Assembly: GCA_934045905.1 (NCBI GenBank)
Contig: OW203768.1
Location: 10,816,316-10,880,315, forward strand
Length of the DNA: 64,000 bases
Direction of reading: 5' to 3'
DNA from: Leuctra nigra
Lineage: Eukaryota > Arthropoda > Insecta > Plecoptera > Leuctridae
Shown: one piece after another, positions 25,725 through 38,900 of the stretch
How positions within the stretch are numbered: position 1 is the first letter of the stretch
How the letters are laid out: the number at the start of each line of letters is the position of its first letter
Position numbers and translations under genes: made by a program
Notes under the pieces: model-generated
The model's input: the letters and a program-made list of their open reading frames with translations, nothing else
Told to the model about the DNA's origin: nothing
The model's database searches: none

Positions 25725-26130
25725 GTGTAACGCGTTGATAAGTGAGCATTCGCATTCGTGTGAAAGTTGCTGCTCTATGAATGACCTTGGAAATTTCTTA
25801 GAAGATAATCTGATTGAATTCGTCACGGAGAATAGATTTTTTTTTTTAATTTGACAAATATTTAAAAACAATTGCATAAAATGTACGTAAAATCAAAATA
25901 ACTCTTGAAGTTCTTGACAGATTTGTATGAAAAATTGTCAATCCCAAAATCATAAACTCCTAACTACTAAAATGTTGGTCGAAATGAACAGGCAAAATTT
26001 GAGTTATTGGTCATAATTGTTCCATTTTGAATTTTCAACGCATTTACAGGATCTTATTTTTAAAAAAATCTAACTACACGTTACCTCTTCTACATTAGTG
26101 TGTGTGCAAAATTTCATTATCGATTGGATT
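25725..26130. mobile_element. MITE family A, diverged copy
   Basis: The left end GTAACGCGTTGATAAGTGAGC is followed by a GTGAAAGTTGCTGCTCTATGA block and a GACCTTGG motif matching the left end of copy 1 (3017-3110). CTTGAAGTTCTTGACAGAT near 25905 matches copy 1 near 3185. The right terminus is not found. End coordinate approximate. Confidence 0.55.
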
Positions 26131-29100
26131 CTACATTAAACGGCTCTATATCTTGAGGGTACGCTTTACAGCATTTATAAAAATTAATGTAGAAGGAAAA
26201 AGCTCAGCCATTCAGGACTTCAAAGTACACTTGACAACTAAAAAGCTTTTAGATTAGAATATAAAAACATCCTAACGCAATGGAGCACATTTACGTAGAT
26301 TATATTCCCCCTCTCTCATCATACAAAAAGTTATAAAGAAATAACATCAAACATCACTTTCCGTTTACCTAAAAGAAACTTCAAAGAAAAACGGGACACA
26401 TTTCAGGAATGCGAAAAGCGATTTTCGCGGGTTTCAAACCGATAAAAATCGTTCTTTTTACGACTTATCCCCAACTCGAGAGCTCCTCATGGCGTACTTC
26501 TCTTCGGTTCGATCTCCCATTGCCAACTGTCTGGATCTACAGGAAGTCCGTCTGATAAACAACATGCGAAGCGTCGCTGTCCCGATGTTAAACGTACAGT
26601 GAAATCGAAGTAACGACGACAAGGAACCGTGGAAGAGGTTGTTATCCTGATCCAGGATCAACATCCAGGATCAACAGGATGATACACTTGCAGTCAGGAA
26701 GCGGGAGATCGGGATAGAAGAGACTTGTGACCTGGATTAGAAGGAGCTTTTAAGAGCTTTTCATGATTATTAGATGGAATGGTGTTTGAGGTAGTAGTTT
26801 TCTGCAGCTTGGTTGGATGATTATGAAGATGATTTTGAGATGATGATGATGATGGTGGAAGGGTGAGATGTATAGTTGATATCTTATTTGGAATTTTCTC
26901 AGCATTTTTGAGAGAAACGACGGGAAACTTTTAGTTTGGAACGACGTCTCCGGAAGTGCTGAGCGTTTCTGTCTTAAAAACAAACTAAATGACTTTGTTA
27001 TTCTGCATTTTTTTAAAATTAACTCCCAAATATTGACATTGTAAATAAGGCTTCAGGCAGGAATGCTCATGAAAAGTAATACTTTATTTGAATGGTAAAA
27101 TATTGGAAAACTGGGTTAAATACATTTGAAAATAGTATGTGTTTTAGAAGGTATATTTCAACTTTTCCTTGTCTCACAGCTAGAGTAAAATAACTGAAAA
27201 CTTCGAAAGTAGGAACATTAATAAAATTATTATTCCTATAGTGAACGTGAGTGAAAAGTACATTTTTTCGAATAGTTTAAAAATTAATTTTACGAAGGAC
27301 TGAAATGAGCTTTGTGTACGTAACTTCGTGATTCTGCAAAGGAATAATTAAATTCATTTCACAATACTCTGATTGGTGGCAAATGAACAATAGTTTTCCG
27401 GTAACGAATCTGCGAAGAGCTTTACTCATTCTGTCCACAAAAATCAATACGTATGATACACTCCACGTGGGAGAGCGCGACCTTTACAACTGGTTGAAAG
27501 TGACTTGAAGTGCCTTGAGGGAGAAGAGAGAGAGAGAAGAGAGAGCCCGCAACTTCCGAGACTCGCTCGTACACAAAGCTACCGGCAGAAAGCGCTCTGG
27601 TCGTCATCTAAGATTCATCGCTTCCTCCAGGGTTGCCAGATCAAAGACATAGTCAAGGGCTTGGTACACAACAATGTGTGTCTCCTAGGACCTAATGGAC
27701 ATGCCCTAGGACAGATATCAAGTGGAGTAGAGGTGGCAACATTGGATGTAAGGTACACACTACATGAAAGTTCGATGGATAAATGCATGTTTTAAATGAG
27801 ACAACATGAAATTATCTGTTTAGCTCTGCTTAAAAAAATCAAATGGCTTATAAAAAAGAAAAGATGGTCAAAGAATGGTTTGGACGAAGCAATTGGTTGT
27901 ACATCTTACAAATTTTATTTTTGATGCCACTAAGTTTCTAAATTTAAGATTGAGTTTTATTTTGTATTTAACATTTAATTTTTATTAATACCACAATTTG
28001 TGAAAGTGTTTTTGTGATAGTATTAGTGATATTGTGATAAATGGAGATAGATTGTTTTGCAAACAATCAGAAAATCGATAACAAAAGACACAAAGCAATG
28101 GTTAAAGAAAGTTTAAAAATAGATTTTTTGACAACTGTCCTTCGACGAAAGTTCCTAAAATGCACTTCAATTCGTCTTGAATACTTTCATATCATTCTTA
28201 TTGATTACAGTTCCCAGAAAAGAAAGAAAAAAAACGGAAGAATTGGCCAAAGATCTTCCGAAACAATCACAAACAACACCTCCATGCATTTGACATCCCT
28301 TTCAGCTCCTCCAGGCCCCTCGAGGGCTTGAAAGTTGTCTCCCCTCAAGTGGGATGTCAAAATCGTCAAACACACAAGCGAGCGAGCGCCATTGTTGGAT
28401 CGCTCAAAGCGCGGGAAAGAGAACACAAAAGGAACGTTTTTCGTTGAGAGCCTCCGCGATAAACACGATAATTCTCGCGATGGAAATATTGAACAAAGAA
28501 CCATTATGTATGAATAGTGATGTAACATGTGTCTTTGTTGTGGAAGCGATGACTTGAGAGGTGAAAGAAGTTTTCTCAGTTTTATGTCTAGCGTTGTTTA
28601 AGTAACAGTTTTGTTGACTTCATATTCTTTTCTGGCAGATAAGTTTTGATATCTATAGATGTAATCGATGGGCTTGTTTATTTTCTGGGCGAAAGACGCG
28701 TAAGAAAATATCTCTTGAGTCTGATATTTTATAAATGCAATGTGCGAATACATTTTAAACTCTTTTGAGATTGCTTATAAGAAGACTTTCCTAATTTTTC
28801 TGCTTTGAAGTGAATTTAATTCTGTGAATATTGGGCAACCGAATTATAAAAATTAAGATTTTGTCAATATTGCCATGGATGGAAGCAACCTATGGCAAAA
28901 ACGAACGGAACTGAATCTTAATCAAATTTTTAAAAACAGTTTCTTAACAAGAGATAAAGATATAAAAGTGAAAGTGAATTCTATGGATTTGGCGAGCTCA
29001 ATGAATTTACTAAATTATAGTTTGAGCAAAATTAAATATCCCATGGAAATTACTAAGTTTCACCGAACTTTGAGCATATTTCTGCATCAATTCCGATGAA

Positions 29101-29283
29101 CAAATTTCATATCCAATACAGCTCCTTCTTCTGCTTTCATCCCTCGCAAAGGATTCTTAAGATAAACTTGAAATATTATCTGAAGATATAATAAGATTTC
29201 ACTTTGATAAATTAACTTGACATCGGCTTTGAGAAGCTTAAAACTGTTTCATCTTCTCTCGCTCTGCCGGTAGTCAATGCAGA
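26131..29283. other. Intronic DNA with a weak SINE remnant, otherwise nothing recognised
   Basis: At roughly 26805-26960 a GGATGATTATGAAGATGATT-type stretch and CAGCATTTTTGAGAGAAACG weakly resemble the SINE body. Slightly GC-richer patches at 26460-26700 and 27430-27740 have open frames of up to about 95 codons but no recognisable domain. I do not call genes here. Confidence 0.4.
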
Positions 29284-29619
29284 CAGTGGCGTGCGGGCAT
29301 GTCACATGTCTTGGTCCTGTACCTGACGCCACTGCCACCAAGTAATGTTGCGTGAACAGTGTCGATGCAGTGGCGTGCGGGCATGTCACATGTCTTGGTC
29401 CTGTACCTGACGCCACTGCCACCAAGTAATGTTGCGTGAACAGTGTCGATGCAGTGGCGTGCGGGCATGTCACATGTCTTGGTCCTGTACCTGACGCCAC
29501 TGACACCAAGTAATGTTGCGTGAACAGTGTCGATGCAGCGGCGTGCGGGCATGTCACATGTCTTGGTCCTGTACCTGACGCCACTGACACCAAGTAATGT
29601 TGCGTGAACAATGTCGAGC
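29284..29619. repeat. 84-bp tandem repeat, 4 copies
   Basis: Unit starts are at 29284, 29368, 29452 and 29536. Each unit begins CAGTGGCGTGCGGGCATGTC, contains ACGCCACTG about 40 bases later (a perfect 9-base inverse of CAGTGGCGT) and ends AACAGTGTCGATG. Copies differ at a handful of positions. Because 84 is a multiple of three, frames stay open across the copies on the minus strand, giving a 28-residue repeating peptide that I consider incidental. Confidence 0.95.
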
Positions 29620-29910
29620 GAACTGTTATTTCTTACTTGGACGGAATTCATCTGGAGGGCACAAATATTATGCAAGCATTTTGAAATTTTAAGTGATTGT
29701 TCATAAAGGTCTCATAAATATTCAAGCATAGTTATTTAACCTTTTTTTGTGTATAATTTATGGGGTACACTATGTTTCTAGTGCTGAATATTACTAGATT
29801 TTGGAACAGTTAAAAATGTCAAATTTTTTAAAGAAATAATGCTCACACATTTTATCGTATTTTATCAGATTGTTTTAAAAATATGTCTACATTTCTGAAA
29901 TGTTTTTTTT

Positions 29911-30186
29911 CATTTCTGGGGCTTAACGTCGCACTGTACTGCAGCGAGGCTAATGGCGACGGATGAATGATTATGATGATGATTGGAAGATGATGGTGAA
30001 GAGTAGGTAGGGATGGAAGGTGGAAAGGAGGCGGTCGTGGCCTATTAGTAGGGTACCTTCCCAGCATTTGCCTGTCGACTGAGGGAATACCACGAAGAAA
30101 CCCCAGTCAGGAAGGACGACCGCTGGAATCGAACCCGGGCCTCCGGAATACAAGTTCAGAGCGTTATTACTCAGCCATACCTGTTC
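29911..30186 (-). mobile_element. tRNA-derived SINE, complete copy 2
   Basis: Same organisation as the copy at 14368: on the minus strand a tRNA-like head with GGTTCGATTCC B-box, the same body, and the GACGTTAAGCCCCAGA tail followed by a T/A run. The A-box region is more decayed (GGCTGAGTAATAACGC). It lies about 290 bases downstream of the 84-bp repeats. Confidence 0.85.
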
Positions 30187-30198
30187 CCTAAACAGGTC

Positions 30199-30304
30199 TT
30201 AAGAGCTCACTTCCCCTGTACCCGACGTCACTGCATGAAAGTGAATGGGCCTTTAAAAGCTCACTTCCCCTGTACCCGACGCCACTGCATGAAAGTGCAC
30301 ACGT
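30199..30304. repeat. 54-bp direct duplication related to the 84-bp repeat
   Basis: Two copies of AGCTCACTTCCCCTGTACCC, then GACGTCACTGCATGAAAGTG / GACGCCACTGCATGAAAGTG, offset by 54 bases. The CCTGTACC.GACGCCACTGC core is shared with the 84-bp tandem repeat about 600 bases upstream, so both derive from one repeat family. Confidence 0.8.
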
Positions 30305-33300
30305 GACAACAAGCACTACGCGTCTACGCCGCTGTCAAGTCACTCTGGCGCCTGCGAGGCATGTTGGGTAAGATGTTAGTTTGTTACCTTTGATAGCGCA
30401 TTTGCGCGTGCGCGGGGCGAATGTTCTTGACAGCTAGTCGGCGCTGTTGCCAGTTGTATCCTTGTCGAAGGGCAGGGGGGGGGGGGGGTTTACTTGAGGC
30501 GTTACGCTACCCGTCTTGCGTGAAGTTTTCTCGAACGATTGGGAATTGTTGTGAAGGTTGGAAATTAGCTGATGAGGATATTATTGAGTCGAGGACTTGG
30601 GAGAAACGCCAATATTGAAACTGTTTAAAACTTTTGTATAATTAAATTGTAGCTTGTTTAACATAATTTATGCTCTCTGCTCTCAATTATTCTTTAAACT
30701 GGAGGAATTTACTCTAAAATTAATTTGGAAACAAAGAAATTCAACAAAATAATATAAATAGTACTTTTATATTAGAAATAGTTTAATTAATATACGTTCT
30801 CCAGTGACTGAACGTGCTCCGTCTTATAGGGTATACTAAAGATAATTGTGTTGATAAATTATGAGTTTAAGAAGCGATATATAGCGTATAATTCTAATAA
30901 CGTGAAGTCCATAGACTAATTAGTATTATATCTTCTCTTTTACCAGACATGAGATGCAGGAACTAAAAATTAATTATTCCTAATTCTAATTTGTGTTAGG
31001 TATAGATTACACTAAGTACATTGTTACAACTGTTTTATAGATTCTGTAACAAAAATCACATCGGACATTATTTAGGTTGAAAATAAATATACTCTTTTCA
31101 TTTGTCATCAGAACTTACGGATTTCAGGCGCGTAGGAACTTAATTATACCAGTACGATTTCCTGTGAAACTTTCAGTATTGAATTTGGTGCGTTTCTGTA
31201 TGTGATTGGAAAACGATTTCAGGCAAATTTTATCTTGATATCTAAATTGAATCAGGATAAGGAATTGAATCAGAGGGAAGGAGATATTTCCCCGTCCTCC
31301 GTATTTATACGCGCCTCCCGGATTTCACAGTAAATTAATTACGATTTAGTACAGGCTGTCGGATAAAAAATCAAGAAATTTAAATTTGAAAGTCAACATT
31401 TCATTTGCTTCCTTTCTAAGAACATAACTACCTATTGTGGAAATGTATTGTGAAAATTGTAGAAAATTGGGACAAGATTAAATCCTGCGATATATTTCCT
31501 TGAATGAATATATTGATGTGGAAAAAGGTTAGAAGAATTATACTTCACTCATGAGAAAAGTACTCTCTAAATCCTATGAGTGCGGTAGTTTGGACAATAT
31601 TACCAATATAGTCACATGATCTCTCGATGATGTTCAGCACACATCTTGATGCTTGATGAAACTCGCTGCAGCTAATCGACTTGTCCTGGCGTCGAAGTGG
31701 AGATGGAATAAGGTCAAGTTCGACTCTGACTTCGATAAGATGATTGCCACGTCAGAGGAGATTATGTAGAGTGGCTCCAGCATCATCCGAGATGATTAAA
31801 TGCGTCGTGAACTTTGCGCGCGCTCCATATTGACTATGATCTTGAAGATGATTGTGTGGGACGTGTGAATATTATGATATTCAAGAGGAAGAAACAATTG
31901 ATCTCTGAGAGCTAGAGTAAGATAGGAAGACGGAGCAAGATTGTTCGGTTTTCAGTGTTCGGTTTTGAAAGGTTTTTTAAAAGTTCATAAATTGAGCAAA
32001 TAAAAAAGCTTATTATTCATAACAGAGCGTACACCAATTCCCGCGCTCTTTAAAGATACAGCACATCATGAGGATAAGATTCTTAAAACATTATAAATTA
32101 CATTCTATTTTCAACTACATTGTTTATAAAAAGTAAGCAACCAACGAAAAGCAGAGAACAATTCCTAATTACTGGAAATAATTTGTCTATTATATAAAAG
32201 CACAATATAAAAACTATGAGATACAGTCATCTAAAGTAAATGCTTATTGGTTTTCACCCTATTTCGCTACAAAATGTATTATAGTACATGTCACACTTCG
32301 TATTTAATGAAAACTACTTTGGTGGCAGAAATGGGATTTCATTATAACATTCTTGTATACACTTTCAAGCATCATATAAATTCCTATCATTTCCTACCTG
32401 ATGAGACATTTTCATCCTCACAAATCAAAACCCCATCTATTCGAAAATATACTTCCTTTTGCCCCATACAAGAATGTCAGTTTAAGCCCCATGACCCAAA
32501 TATGACATCACAACTAGCTCTATGAGGTCTAAGCATGACGTCATAAGACTACCTGGCGGTGAAATCAGGACTCGTGTTTTTCCTTCGACGGCGTTCTCTC
32601 GGGACGCCGAAGACGTCGAGACGCCCTAGGGCATGGCGTCGTCACGTGATGAACACGGCGTCGAGTGAAAGAAGCGCCGCGGCCAAACGAGGCCTGTTGA
32701 AATAGAAGGAAAATACTTGAGGGGTGGGGAAGGGGGTTATGAAATTTGTGCGGTGATTTTTATACGTGAAAAGTTGGGCTAGTTTTAAGTTGGACGTACT
32801 TCTTTTGACCGTTCCTCTTTAAAGTCAATTTTGTACTCAAAGATTATTTCATATGTGTTGTACTTTGTGACGAATTAATTGTGTGAAACATTTGAGCATC
32901 ATTTGTTTGATGAAGATCAGACGAAACACTATTTACATGATAGAAATCTGCTGTACAAAAGTTATAAGAATACTCACGAGCCCAGCTAGCATACAAACAC
33001 TGTTACCGGTTTTTATTTCCGAATTCGGCGTAGTTGATAAAGCTAATTTCGTTGCAATATATCTCAATTTCACATATCAACATGTATGTTATGTTTCAAA
33101 CTTCAAACTTATTTTAATTTGAATCATTCGTTCATTTACAACAGTTGTGAGAACATTTTCCATTCACAGAAATATTTTACCACAAATTTAATTTCATAGG
33201 CGAACTTTAATTCGTTTTCCAGAATTTACTCATGCTATAATACAGGTTCTATTTGAACAAAAAATTCAAACAAAAATATTATAAAATCAGAGCTCTTTGA

Positions 33301-35430
33301 AAAGTGGAAAACGAGTCTTTGGAGAGATTTTCCGGCACATGGGCTAGCAAATCCCATGTGATTGGTTAGTCAAAGAGCGGCCCGATCCAGGGGGAGGGGG
33401 GAGGGGAGAGAGAGAGGGAGGGGGAGAGCCTGAGGCCACTTCAACAACGTGTCTCCAAACAACGGACACAAAAGAATCACAAACCACCAACTTTATTAGC
33501 TCAATTTAAGCTTCAGAAGAAAAAATATCGGAGATTTCTATTTTTTTTATCAAACATTTGGATTTTGTCAGACGCGTTGCGATTCTGACAGATTTCATTA
33601 TTTGTGACGTGGTGTTTCTTTTTTCTCACTTTCTCTCTTCAACGTTTTCTCTGTGTGATGTGATTTTTATCACCCTGAATATATTTGAGACGGTTCTTGA
33701 TTTTGGGAATCGTGACGAGATCAAAGGCAGCGAGATTTCCAGAAGGATGAAGACGTGTAGAATGTGACGCCGATGAAGCCAATGGAAGTCTTCAGCGCCA
33801 GAGGAAATGCGAGAACAAAATGATCTCAAAAGATGCGGAGTATTCAAGAACAATTGCTACACGACAGACAGCTCACATTTAACATTAGACCTTTTGGTTT
33901 CTTTGAGTTATTGAATAATTCAAAATTTAAACATAATCGGGTTACGAGATACCCAATTCGAGGTTAGTAATTGTGATAGCATAGCTTGTCATACTGAATA
34001 GCTTATAATAACTGTCCAGTAAGTAGATTATTATTTGAAGACCAATTCACACTAGCAATTTCGGTTATTGTACCGTCTGAATAGGTCTTTAGATGAGACT
34101 TTGTTTTATAATTTTTAGAAAAGAGCAATATTTTTCATATTTTATACATGTTAATTAAACATAAAATTTAATACATACTGTTGTATTCAATTTTATGATA
34201 ATTTTTTCTTTCACAAAACGAGTCAACTCATTTTTCATTCCTTTCGTGTCCCTAAATTGCGTGCTTTTGAACCAAAGAAGAACCGTAGTTAATTTCTGGT
34301 GCCATTAGATTGTCCAGTGATTTCTTCCATTATTTTATCTAATACAATTAGTTACACAAAGTGACTAAATCTACCCGGGACATAAAAACCTACATAGAAC
34401 ACTTCTTTTATCTCACCAAAACGGTCTAAAACATATTAAAAAAAAAGAGAAACTACCACACAAAAAAAAACAGCCAGTAAAATCTGCGCCATTCGCTCAG
34501 ACGAAATGGCCTCTTTAGTGTCCATATCCTGCCGGGCCAACCCCGGTGTGCCATCATTTTCGGAGGGAGAAGAGCAAGAGTAGTTAGTTAAAAGTCGGCG
34601 GTGTAGATTAGTAGGATTCTCGAGGTACAGATAAATTCAGACGAAACAGTCTCGCTCCAGCGGTAGAATCCGTAAACTTTATGAAGATATTTAACTAAAT
34701 GAAATTTCCTCAATTCAAAGCGGTTTCCTTATTTCTTTGGATAGAATTAAAATGTGATTCATCAAGGAAGGTTATACGCAATGCTGGATGGGAATGGTTT
34801 TAATGGTTTGGAATGTGAACAGCCGTCGGCTTGTTATACGAAGGAAACAATGAAAACTTGAACCCAATTCTGGTTCCCTTCAGAACGTCTGGCTTCATCC
34901 AACATTATTTATTAAGCGTATTGCTCAAAAATAGTTTTCCAAATGTTAAACGTTCCAAAGTTATGGTTTGAGGAAATTACAGTTATTATCATGATCGTCA
35001 TCTTGAACTTGTGTTTAAGTTATGACGTCACTTCAGCAACTTGGGCCTGTTCGGTTGTGAATCTGTAATTAAATCTGCGTCCCCTTCCATCTACTTGTGT
35101 AAACTTTGACGATTATAGTCCATTGTTAAGCTAATAGGTCAGCGAGTTCGGCAAGACCCTATGGTGGTGGTGCTTTCATGGACGACCACTGCTGGCAAGT
35201 GATTTTAACTAGGTTCGGAGAATTTTAATTCGATCGAAGAAATGATTTCAGTGAAGATCTTGGCTTATAAATTACTTAGAGATTAAATGATTGAGAATGA
35301 GATATCAATAATAGAATTGAAACAATAATTATTATTCCACGTCAGAGAAAAGAAATGTAGTCAATTTAAACCTGTTTTGGAATTTACACACGTTATTTTG
35401 TCACCTACGTTGGAAGCTCCATATTTCATA
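30305..35430. other. Intronic DNA; G14 tract, CpG-rich patch and GA-rich tract
   Basis: No gene is recognised. Notable patches are a run of 14 G (30475-30488), a short CpG-dense segment at about 32575-32700 (repeated GACGCC/GACGTC/GGCGTCG words), and a GA-rich purine tract at about 33389-33427. The remaining sequence is AT-rich with only short, featureless open frames. Confidence 0.45.
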
Positions 35431-35548
35431 TAATTAAATATGAAATATAATAATTATATTATTATAATAATAATAATATTATTATATTATAATAAATAAT
35501 ATAATATAATATAATATATAATATATAATATATATTAATTTGTGTATG
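35431..35548. repeat. AT-only low-complexity, self-complementary tract
   Basis: Long runs of TAATATTATAATA-type sequence with almost no G or C. It is strongly palindromic and could extrude as a cruciform. It lies 385 bases upstream of the start of the large exon-derived satellite. Confidence 0.9.
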
Positions 35549-35933
35549 GTTATTTTTGATACTATAATTTAATATATTTTTTATAAAGAAACACTTTAAA
35601 AATGTGTGTTACATTTAAAATATTTGCTAATTTCGTTTTATTTATCCTGGCGTTTGCCTACTTGTCTGGAGGTCAATTCTTGTGCTTATCACGAATTGAA
35701 ACCATGTTCGTTTTTAGTTTAAACGTAAACCTTTGAAGGCTAAGCAATAGTTGTCAACTTTATCAAGTTTTATACATTGCAAACGTAAAACGGTTTCAAA
35801 ACGTGAATCTCAAGAATTTTCCTCCTGAATGCATATTTAGCATGTGGAGGCGATGAGGTTGGTAAAAGTTTCCAGTTTTACTCTAAAATTTAAACAAGCA
35901 ACAGTTAATTTGATTGTCGAACGATAGCTCAGT

Positions 35934-38900
35934 CGAAGAGGGTAGTAACAACTTTATGTTCACGTGGAACTCTGTGTTCAGGTAATCCTGGGAGGAGGGC
36001 GACGACATGGTCACATGTTGACGTCAGACTCTATGTTCAGGTGATCCTGGGAGGAGAGCGACGACACTGGCTGCCCAAGGTCGCGAGGGACCCCGACGAA
36101 GAGGGTAGTGACACATGTTGACGTCCCACTCTATGTTCAGGTGATCCTGGGAGGAGGGCGTCGACACGGGCTGCCCAAGGTCGCGAGGGACCCCGACGAA
36201 GAGGGTAGCGACACATGTTGACGTCCCACTCTATGTTCAGGTGATCCTGGGAGGAGGGCGACGACACGGGCTGCCCAAGGTCGCGAGGGACCCCGACGAA
36301 GAGGGTAGTGACACATGTTGACGTCTCACTCTATGTTCAGGTGATCCTGGGAGGAGAGCGACGACACTGGCTGCCCAAGGTCGCGAGGGACCCCGACGAA
36401 GAGGGTAGTGACACATGTTGACGTCTCACTCTATGTTCAGGTGATCTTGGGAGGAGGGCGACGACACTGGCTGCCCAAGGTCGCGAGGGACCCCGACGAA
36501 GAGGGTAGTGACACATGTTGACGTCCCACTCTATGTTCAGGTGATCCTGGGAGGAGGGCGACGACACTGGCTGCCCAAGGTCGCGAGGGACCCCGACGAA
36601 GAGGGTAGTGACACATGTTGACGTCTCACTCTATGTTCAGGTGATCCTGGGAGGAGGGCGTCGACACTGGCTGCCCAAGGTCGCGAGGGACCCCGACGAA
36701 GAGGGTAGTGACACATGTTGACGTCACACTCTATGTTCAGGTGATCCTGGGAGGAGGGCGTCGACACTGGCTGCCCAAGGTCGCGAGGGACCCCGACGAA
36801 GAGGGTAGTGACACATGTTGACGTCACACTCTATGTTCAGGTGATCTTGGGAGGAGGGCGACGACACTGGCTGCCCAAGGTCGCGAGGGACCCCGACGAA
36901 GAGGGTAGTGACACATGTTGACGTCTCACTCTATGTTCAGGTGATCCTGGGAGGAGGGCGACGACACTGGCTGCCCAAGGTCGCGAGGGACCCCGACGAA
37001 GAGGGTAGTGACACATGTTGACGTCTCACTCTATGTTCAGGTGATCCTGGGAGGAGGGCGACGACACTGGCTGCCCAAGGTCGCGAGGGACCCCGACGAA
37101 GAGGGTAGTGACACATGTTGACGTCCCACTCTATGTTCAGGTGATCCTGGGAGGAGGGCGACGACACTGGCTGCCCAAGGTCGCGAGGGACCCCGACGAA
37201 GAGGGTAGTGACACATGTTGACGTCCCACTCTATGTTCAGGTGATCCTGGGAGGAGGGCGACGACACTGGCTGCCCAAGGTCGCGAGGGACCCCGACGAA
37301 GAGGGTAGCGACACATGTTGACGTCTCACTCTATGTTCAGGTGATCTTGGGAGGAGGGCGACGACACTGGCTGCCCAAGGTCGCGAGGGACCCCGACGAA
37401 GAGGGTAGTGACACATGTTGACGTCCCACTCTATGTTCAGGTGATCTTGGGAGGAGGGCGACGACACTGGCTGCCCAAGGTCGCGAGGGACCCCGACGAA
37501 GAGGGTAGTGACACATGTTGACGTCCCACTCTATGTTCAGGTGATCTTGGGAGGAGGGCGTCGACACTGGCTGCCCAAGGTCGCGAGGGACCCCGACGAA
37601 GAGGGTAGTGACACATGTTGACGTCCCACTCTATGTTCAGGTGATCCTGGGAGGAGAGCGACGACACTGGTTGCCCAAGGTCGCGAGGGACCCCGACGAA
37701 GAGGGTAGTGACACATGTTGACGTCCCACTCTATGTTCAGGTGATCCTGGGAGGAGGGCGACGACACTGGCTGCCCAAGGTCGCGAGGGACCCCGACGAA
37801 GAGGGTAGTGACACATGTTGACGTCACACTCTATGTTCAGGTGATCTTGGGAGGAGGGCGACGACACTGGCTGCCCAAGGTCGCGAGGGACCCCGACGAA
37901 GAGGGTAGTGACACATGTTGACGTCTCACTCTATGTTCAGGTGATCCTGGGAGGAGGGCGTCGACACTGGCTGCCCAAGGTCGCGAGGGACCCCGACGAA
38001 GAGGGTAGTGACACATGTTGACGTCACACTCTATGTTCAGGTGATCCTGGGAGGAGGGCGTCGACACTGGCTGCCCAAGGTCGCGAGGGACCCCGACGAA
38101 GAGGGTAGTGACACATGTTGACGTCACACTCTATGTTCAGGTGATCTTGGGAGGAGGGCGACGACACTGGCTGCCCAAGGTCGCGAGGGACCCCGACGAA
38201 GAGGGTAGTGACACATGTTGACGTCTCACTCTATGTTCAGGTGATCTTGGGAGGAGGGCGACGACACTGGCTGCCCAAGGTCGCGAGGGACCCCGACGAA
38301 GAGGGTAGTGACACATGTTGACGTCCCACTCTATGTTCAGGTGATCCTGGGAGGAGGGCGACGACACTGGCTGCCCAAGGTCGCGAGGGACCCCGACGAA
38401 GAGGGTAGTGACACATGTTGACGTCTCACTCTATGTTCAGGTGATCTTGGGAGGAGGGCGACGACACTGGCTGCCCAAGGTCGCGAGGGACCCCGACGAA
38501 GAGGGTAGTGACACATGTTGACGTCACACTCTATGTTCAGGTGATCTTGGGAGGAGGGCGACGACACTGGCTGCCCAAGGTCGCAAGGGACCCCGACGAA
38601 GAGGGTAGTGACACATGTTGACGTCACACTCTATGTTCAGGTGATCTTGGGAGGAGGGCGACGACACTGGCTGCCCAAGGTCGCGAGGGACCCCGACGAA
38701 GAGGGTAGTGACACATGTTGACGTCCCACTCTATGTTCAGGTGATCTTGGGAGGAGGGCGACGACACTGGCTGCCCAAGGTCGCGAGGGACCCCGACGAA
38801 GAGGGTAGTGACACATGTTGACGTCTCACTCTATGTTCAGGTGATCCTGGGAGGAGGGCGACGACACTGGCTGCCCAAGGTCGCGAGGGACCCCGACGAA

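Noticed and set aside
27505..27795. 96-codon frame in a GC-moderate patch as a possible exon.
   Set aside because: No recognisable domain, no consistent splice signals and heavy GA-rich start; not distinguishable from chance.
29249..29675. Minus-strand frames with 28-residue repeats over the 84-bp units.
   Set aside because: Openness follows from 84 being divisible by three; there is no start context, domain or splice support.
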